DNA of 64,000 nt, taken from contig NZ_CP084930.1 of NCBI RefSeq assembly GCF_023822065.1, positions 948,501 through 1,012,500 of the forward strand. The letters are read 5' to 3'. Positions 61,637-64,000 of this stretch are shown here, piece by piece; within the stretch, counting starts at the first letter, position 1, and each line of letters opens with the position of its first letter. A program made the translations under genes and the position numbers. The DNA is from Sphingomonas morindae. Its GTDB lineage: Bacteria > Pseudomonadota > Alphaproteobacteria > Sphingomonadales > Sphingomonadaceae. The notes below the pieces were generated by a model that saw only the letters and a list, made by a program, of their open reading frames with translations, was not told where the DNA came from and searched no databases.

Positions 61637-64000
61637 TCACCGTGGCCGATGATCTGCCATGGCATCGCTGACGGCGGGCTGAATGGCGGGGGATGACGGT
61701 GCGGCGGCGGCGGGCAGGCCGGTGCCGGCGAGCAGCAGGCTGGGATCGGCATAGGAGCGCGCGGTGCCGAGCAGCGCGCGGAAGGGCGCGCGGATGGCGA
61801 TGGAGAAGCGGAAGGGCAGGTTGCGGATCAGCCGCGCCACCAGCCCGGCGCCGGGCGTCGCCTCGCGCACGCCGGTGAAGCGCACGCGGCTGACGATCTC
61901 CCCATCCAGCCGACCGTCCAGATCCACGGCGAGCGCGCTGTAGCGGATCGCCTTCAGCGCATCGAACGCGAGCGCGCCGAGCCGCCCGACATTCTCCTGC
62001 GAGAGCGCGCCGATATAGGCGAGCGTGCCGCCCGGCGGCCGCGCCACCATCTCGCCGCCCTCGATCCGGCCGCCGCGCTGGTCGAACACCATCGGCAGGG
62101 TTCCGTCGAACAGGCCGGTGGCGGCCAGGTTGGGCGCCGCCATGTCCTGGACGAAGGCGGCGGCATCGGCGCCGCGCACGCGGAAGGTGAGCCGGCGCTC
62201 GCTATCCTGATCGAAGGCGAGCAGCGAGGGATCGAGCGTCAGCTGGCCGCGCGCGAAGGGCCAATGCCCCTCCTCCAGCGCCACCTTCTGCCCCGGCAGC
62301 AGCTGATAATGGAGGACGCCCTGTGTCACCGGCACGCCGGGATTGACCTCGGCGATCCGCACCTCCTGGCCGGGCGGCGTGGCGAGCGCGAGCAGATCGT
62401 TGAAATGCACCCGTCCCGAAAGTCCGGTAACGGGGCCGAAGGCGGCGGCGAAATCGAGCCGCTCGGTCTCGAAATCGCCCTGCGACGTGATCGCGCCCGG
62501 CGCCCAATCGATCCGGGCGCGGCCGCGGACATGGCCGCGCGCATTGGCGATCACGCCCAGCGTCAGCCGGGTGAGCGCCTCGGGCTGCAGCGCCGGGGTG
62601 AAGGCGAGATCGGGCACGGCGATGTCCGCGCTGCCCCGCCCCGCGTTCAGATCGTGGCGCAGCGTCACCTCGGCCAGCGTCGCGCCGCCGCCCGGCCGGG
62701 TGAGGCCGGTGGTGGCGGTCACCCGCCCCTGGTCCAGCCGCAGCGCCAGCCCGCGCCCCGCCAGCGGCTGGAAGCGTGCGGGCGCCTGCGCGTCGGACAG
62801 GGTGAAATCCGCCGCCAGCACCAGCGCGCCGTCCGCCTCGCGCCATTCGCCCTCGCCGCCATCGGCGATCAGGGGCACGCTGCCGATCTGCCCGCCCAGC
62901 CGGTGGAAGCGGCCCGCGCGCGCGCCGAACGCGCCGTCGAGCGCGGCGATGTCGAGCCGGGTGGGCGTGGCGCCGGCGCCGAGCCGCACCGCCAGGCCGG
63001 TGACGTCGAACCGGTCCTGGTCCAGCGTCACGCGATCGGCGGCGAGGCTGAGCGGCGCCGTGCCCGAGCGGCCGGCGAGCCGCAGATCCGCCACCATCAG
63101 CCCGGCGCGGAGCCGCCCGGCGGCGTCGATCGCCGCGATCGGCGCGCCAGCGCGGCCGCAGCCGCGCAGCCGTCCCTCCTCCAGCGTCATGCCCGCGACG
63201 GCAAGCCGCGCGAAGCCGATCGGCACGCAGCCGGACTCGAGCCGCCAGCCCCCCGCCCCGCCCGCCAGCGCGAGCGGCAGCGTGAGCCCCTCCACCCGGC
63301 CGCCGCCGATCGGGCCATCGGCGGTGAGGCGCGTGGCGAGCCGCAGCGTGCCGGCGTCGTAGCGCAGCGTCACCGGCGTGAGCGCGAGCCGCGCCGCCCC
63401 GGCTTCATACGGCGCGGCGAGGATGGTGGCGGTAAGCGGCGCAGCGCCGCGCGGCCGGGCGAAGCGGGCCGTGAGGCGGGGTAGGCCGTCGCCCGCGCTG
63501 GCCGCCTGGCCGCTCAGCGCGATCCCGCCGCCGGCCGGCCAGCTCAGCGTGCCGGCGAGGCGCAGCGCGCCGCCGCTCGCGCCGCGCAGCATGGCGTCGG
63601 CGAGGCGCAGACGCGGCCCGCCAGGCGGCCGATCGAGCGCGATCCGCGCATCGAGCGTGGCGGCGCGCGCGAGCCGCGCCGCCGCCGCGCCGATCGCCGC
63701 CGCCACCGGGCCGGCGGGCGTGGACGCGGCGGCGCGGCCGAAAGCGGCCAGCGCGCGGCGGCGATCCGGATCGAGCGCGAGCCCCGTTCCGTGCACGGTG
63801 CCGCTGCCGGTCACACCCCCGGCATAGACCAGTCGCCCCGTCAGGCTGGCCTCGGCGGCGCGGAGCCCGGCTGCGGCGAGGCGCGGTGCGGCGAGGCGCA
63901 GCGTGCCCATGCCGGTGGTGGCGCGGCGATCCCCGGCGAAGCGCAGCGCGCCGTTCAGCGCCGCGATCCGCGCCGGCCCCGCCGCGCCCGGCCCGGCGGC
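61637..64000 (-). CDS. ydbH: YdbH family AsmA-like intermembrane protein, partial
   Basis: At least 788 codons are in frame from the stop at 61637 to the window edge without a start signal, so the N-terminus lies beyond base 64000; the ATG at 63910 is internal. The C-terminal YdbH domain is seen: GLSGRVHFNDLLALATPPGQ, VLHYQLLPGQKVALEEGHWPFA, GTLPMVFDQRGGRIEGGEM and NVGRLGALAFDALKAIRYSAL. The rest is repeated beta-strand sequence of AsmA/TamB type that forms a hydrophobic groove for phospholipids. The stop is 31 nt before ynbE. Confidence 0.88.
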   Translation of the reverse strand, partial: AAGPGAAGPARIAALNGALRFAGDRRATTGMGTLRLAAPRLAAAGLRAAEASLTGRLVYAGGVTGSGTVHGTGLALDPDRRRALAAFGRAAASTPAGPVAAAIGAAAARLARAATLDARIALDRPPGGPRLRLADAMLRGASGGALRLAGTLSWPAGGGIALSGQAASAGDGLPRLTARFARPRGAAPLTATILAAPYEAGAARLALTPVTLRYDAGTLRLATRLTADGPIGGGRVEGLTLPLALAGGAGGWRLESGCVPIGFARLAVAGMTLEEGRLRGCGRAGAPIAAIDAAGRLRAGLMVADLRLAGRSGTAPLSLAADRVTLDQDRFDVTGLAVRLGAGATPTRLDIAALDGAFGARAGRFHRLGGQIGSVPLIADGGEGEWREADGALVLAADFTLSDAQAPARFQPLAGRGLALRLDQGRVTATTGLTRPGGGATLAEVTLRHDLNAGRGSADIAVPDLAFTPALQPEALTRLTLGVIANARGHVRGRARIDWAPGAITSQGDFETERLDFAAAFGPVTGLSGRVHFNDLLALATPPGQEVRIAEVNPGVPVTQGVLHYQLLPGQKVALEEGHWPFARGQLTLDPSLLAFDQDSERRLTFRVRGADAAAFVQDMAAPNLAATGLFDGTLPMVFDQRGGRIEGGEMVARPPGGTLAYIGALSQENVGRLGALAFDALKAIRYSALAVDLDGRLDGEIVSRVRFTGVREATPGAGLVARLIRNLPFRFSIAIRAPFRALLGTARSYADPSLLLAGTGLPAAAAPSSPAIQPAVSDAMADHRPR

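Overview
This window is GC-rich chromosomal DNA that reads as a sphingomonad-type alphaproteobacterium (Sphingomonas or a near relative). The gene neighbourhoods point there: yajC-secD-secF followed by an Mth938-like gene, bamD-recN, ubiG divergent from lysC, the metZ-apaG-LysR-metX-metW cluster, the F0 operon atpI-B-E-F'-F, and RNase E beside M48 and DsbA genes. A GTTC-N7-GTTC site of the alphaproteobacterial LexA type lies before recN. Species assignment is inference from this context; no rRNA gene is present.

Layout. 0-11 kb: a truncated CoA-transferase, an Nramp metal transporter, an orphan OmpR-type regulator, a DUF885 protein, two M24 peptidases, a phospholipase D family enzyme, DUF3597, and an overlapping three-gene group ending in a nucleoside deaminase. 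11-17.8 kb: exported M3 and S10 peptidases, recN and bamD. 17.9-24.6 kb: a glycosyltransferase, the Sec auxiliary operon, tRNA-Pro(GGG) with promoter and terminator, an endolysin/holin pair and a 2-hydroxyacid dehydrogenase. 24.57-26.96 kb: a small AT-richer island with a transposase remnant and unrecognised genes. 27-31.7 kb: glutaredoxin, an HWE sensor kinase with a single-domain regulator, DsbA-like and M48 proteins. 31.8-39.2 kb: RNase E, a divergent HxlR/SDR pair, ubiG, lysC and a nitronate monooxygenase-like gene.

39.3-50 kb: an MHYT-PAS5-chemoreceptor protein, an EI24 membrane protein, zwf coupled to a GH15 glucosidase, and an LplT-like transporter coupled to a ClC channel. 50-58.4 kb: the methionine cluster, leuB, recO, uvrC and a small exported protein. 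58.4-61 kb: F0 ATP synthase. 61-64 kb: ydbH-ynbE-ydbL, with ydbH running off the right edge.

Most genes sit in tight operons with 1-4 nt overlaps, and five junctions use a GTGA overlap (GTG start over TGA stop). The least routine items are: the LexA site inside the bamD-recN interval; a gene-transfer-agent-type lysis pair stranded behind tRNA-Pro; the low-GC island bounded by inverted G-rich sequences next to two core-gene stop codons; a receptor built from five PAS units at an exact 366-bp period; and a perfect inverted repeat that covers both start codons of the hxlR/SDR pair. No CRISPR array, rRNA, intact insertion sequence or complete prophage was seen. No clearly new multigene defence or biosynthetic system is evident; the best candidates for unknown biology are the island genes and the 9.9-10.9 kb operon.
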